Of a stretch of 64,000 nucleotides of DNA, positions 63,701-64,000 are shown one piece after another (positions within the stretch are counted from its first letter, which is position 1; every line of letters begins with the position of its first letter). A program made the translations under genes and the position numbers. Source of the stretch: Sphingomonas sp. 37zxx. GTDB lineage: Bacteria > Pseudomonadota > Alphaproteobacteria > Sphingomonadales > Sphingomonadaceae. The stretch covers positions 124,001 through 188,000 of the forward strand of contig NZ_JROH01000004.1 of assembly GCF_000786205.1 (NCBI RefSeq). The letters are read 5' to 3'. The notes under the pieces were generated by a model. The model saw only the letters and a list, made by a program, of their open reading frames with translations, made no database searches and was not told the DNA's origin.

Positions 63701-64000
63701 ATGACCGATTTCACCCCCTGCCTCGCCCCCGATCGCGGCCAGCCCGCCCACAGCATCCACCTGGTCGATCCCGCGGGTTATGACGACTGGCTCAACCGCC
63801 AGCCGCCGCGCCACCGCGCCGCCATCGCCGCCCACCGCATGAAGCCGACGGGCTATGCCAGCGCGATCCTGCCCGGCGATGCGCCCGAAAGCTGGTCGGT
63901 CGTCACGATCGTCGCCAACACCCAATCGCTGTCGCCCTGGTGCCTGGCGCGGCTCGCTGAAACATTGCCCGAGGGCGTGTATCGCGTCGAGGGTCATGAA
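63701..64000 (+). CDS. Leucyl aminopeptidase family protein, 3'-truncated by the window
   Basis: The first 100 residues only. The N-terminal part MTDFTPCLAPDRGQPAHSIHLVD and later ALSPWCLARLAETLPEGVYRV-like segments resemble the N-terminal domain of sphingomonad leucyl aminopeptidases (M17). The catalytic domain lies outside, so the family call is moderate. Confidence 0.6.
   Translation, partial: MTDFTPCLAPDRGQPAHSIHLVDPAGYDDWLNRQPPRHRAAIAAHRMKPTGYASAILPGDAPESWSVVTIVANTQSLSPWCLARLAETLPEGVYRVEGHE

Overview
The window looks like chromosome of a high-GC alphaproteobacterium of the sphingomonad group. The pointers are the 14-gene nuo operon with birA, coaX and RNase J trailing it, a ZauP-ZapA-6S RNA-ygfA block, DUF1465/YdcH small genes, a DksA with a reduced zinc site, and many short GC-rich palindromic (REP/REPIN-like) elements. 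No phage, plasmid, CRISPR array or insertion sequence is visible.

Layout. 1-2.1 kb: a membrane-anchored coiled-coil protein, possibly truncated by the window edge. 2.1-21.7 kb (minus strand): nuoA to nuoN for respiratory complex I, followed by birA, coaX, rnj and a DUF1467 gene. Four small non-canonical genes sit inside the nuo operon: an NTF2-like protein between nuoD and nuoE, a small membrane protein, and two mutually homologous coiled-coil microproteins on either side of nuoF. 21.8-25.8 kb (minus): an inositol-monophosphatase-family enzyme, EF-P, an M23 peptidase, an L,D-transpeptidase and thiE. 25.8-32.3 kb: central carbon genes tkt, gap, a MOSC-domain gene, pgk and class I aldolase, with a TlpA-like thioredoxin on the other strand. 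32.5-34.3 kb: zauP, zapA, 6S RNA, ygfA, DUF2842, tRNA-Asp(GTC).

34.3-38.5 kb: an AI-2E-family membrane protein, glycerol kinase, and a PilZ plus EAL pair for cyclic-di-GMP. 38.5-53.8 kb: an acyl-CoA metabolism region (acyl-CoA ligase, bifunctional hydratase/dehydrogenase, amidase, three acyl-CoA dehydrogenases, TesB thioesterase, SDR, APH-type kinase, zinc alcohol dehydrogenase) with a two-headed TetR regulator. 53.9-58 kb: small regulatory or conserved genes (DUF1465, two YdcH, PilZ, DksA), a Ser/Asn-rich PEP-CTERM-like surface protein and a host-attachment-family protein. 57.8-64 kb: serS, surE, a degenerate NlpD-like LytM lipoprotein, a TrkA-type potassium channel, rimO and the start of a leucyl-aminopeptidase-family gene.

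The most notable structural signals are: (i) a REP/REPIN-like array inside the ygfA reading frame that keeps the gene open; (ii) three places where the G-rich end of such an element appears to supply the Shine-Dalgarno sequence of the next gene (nuoL, the amidase, surE); (iii) the paired coiled-coil microproteins around nuoF; (iv) a heavy use of TTG and GTG starts in the nuo operon. Coordinates of starts were refined from Shine-Dalgarno spacing and stop/start overlaps. All family assignments come from recognising motifs by eye; no database search was run.
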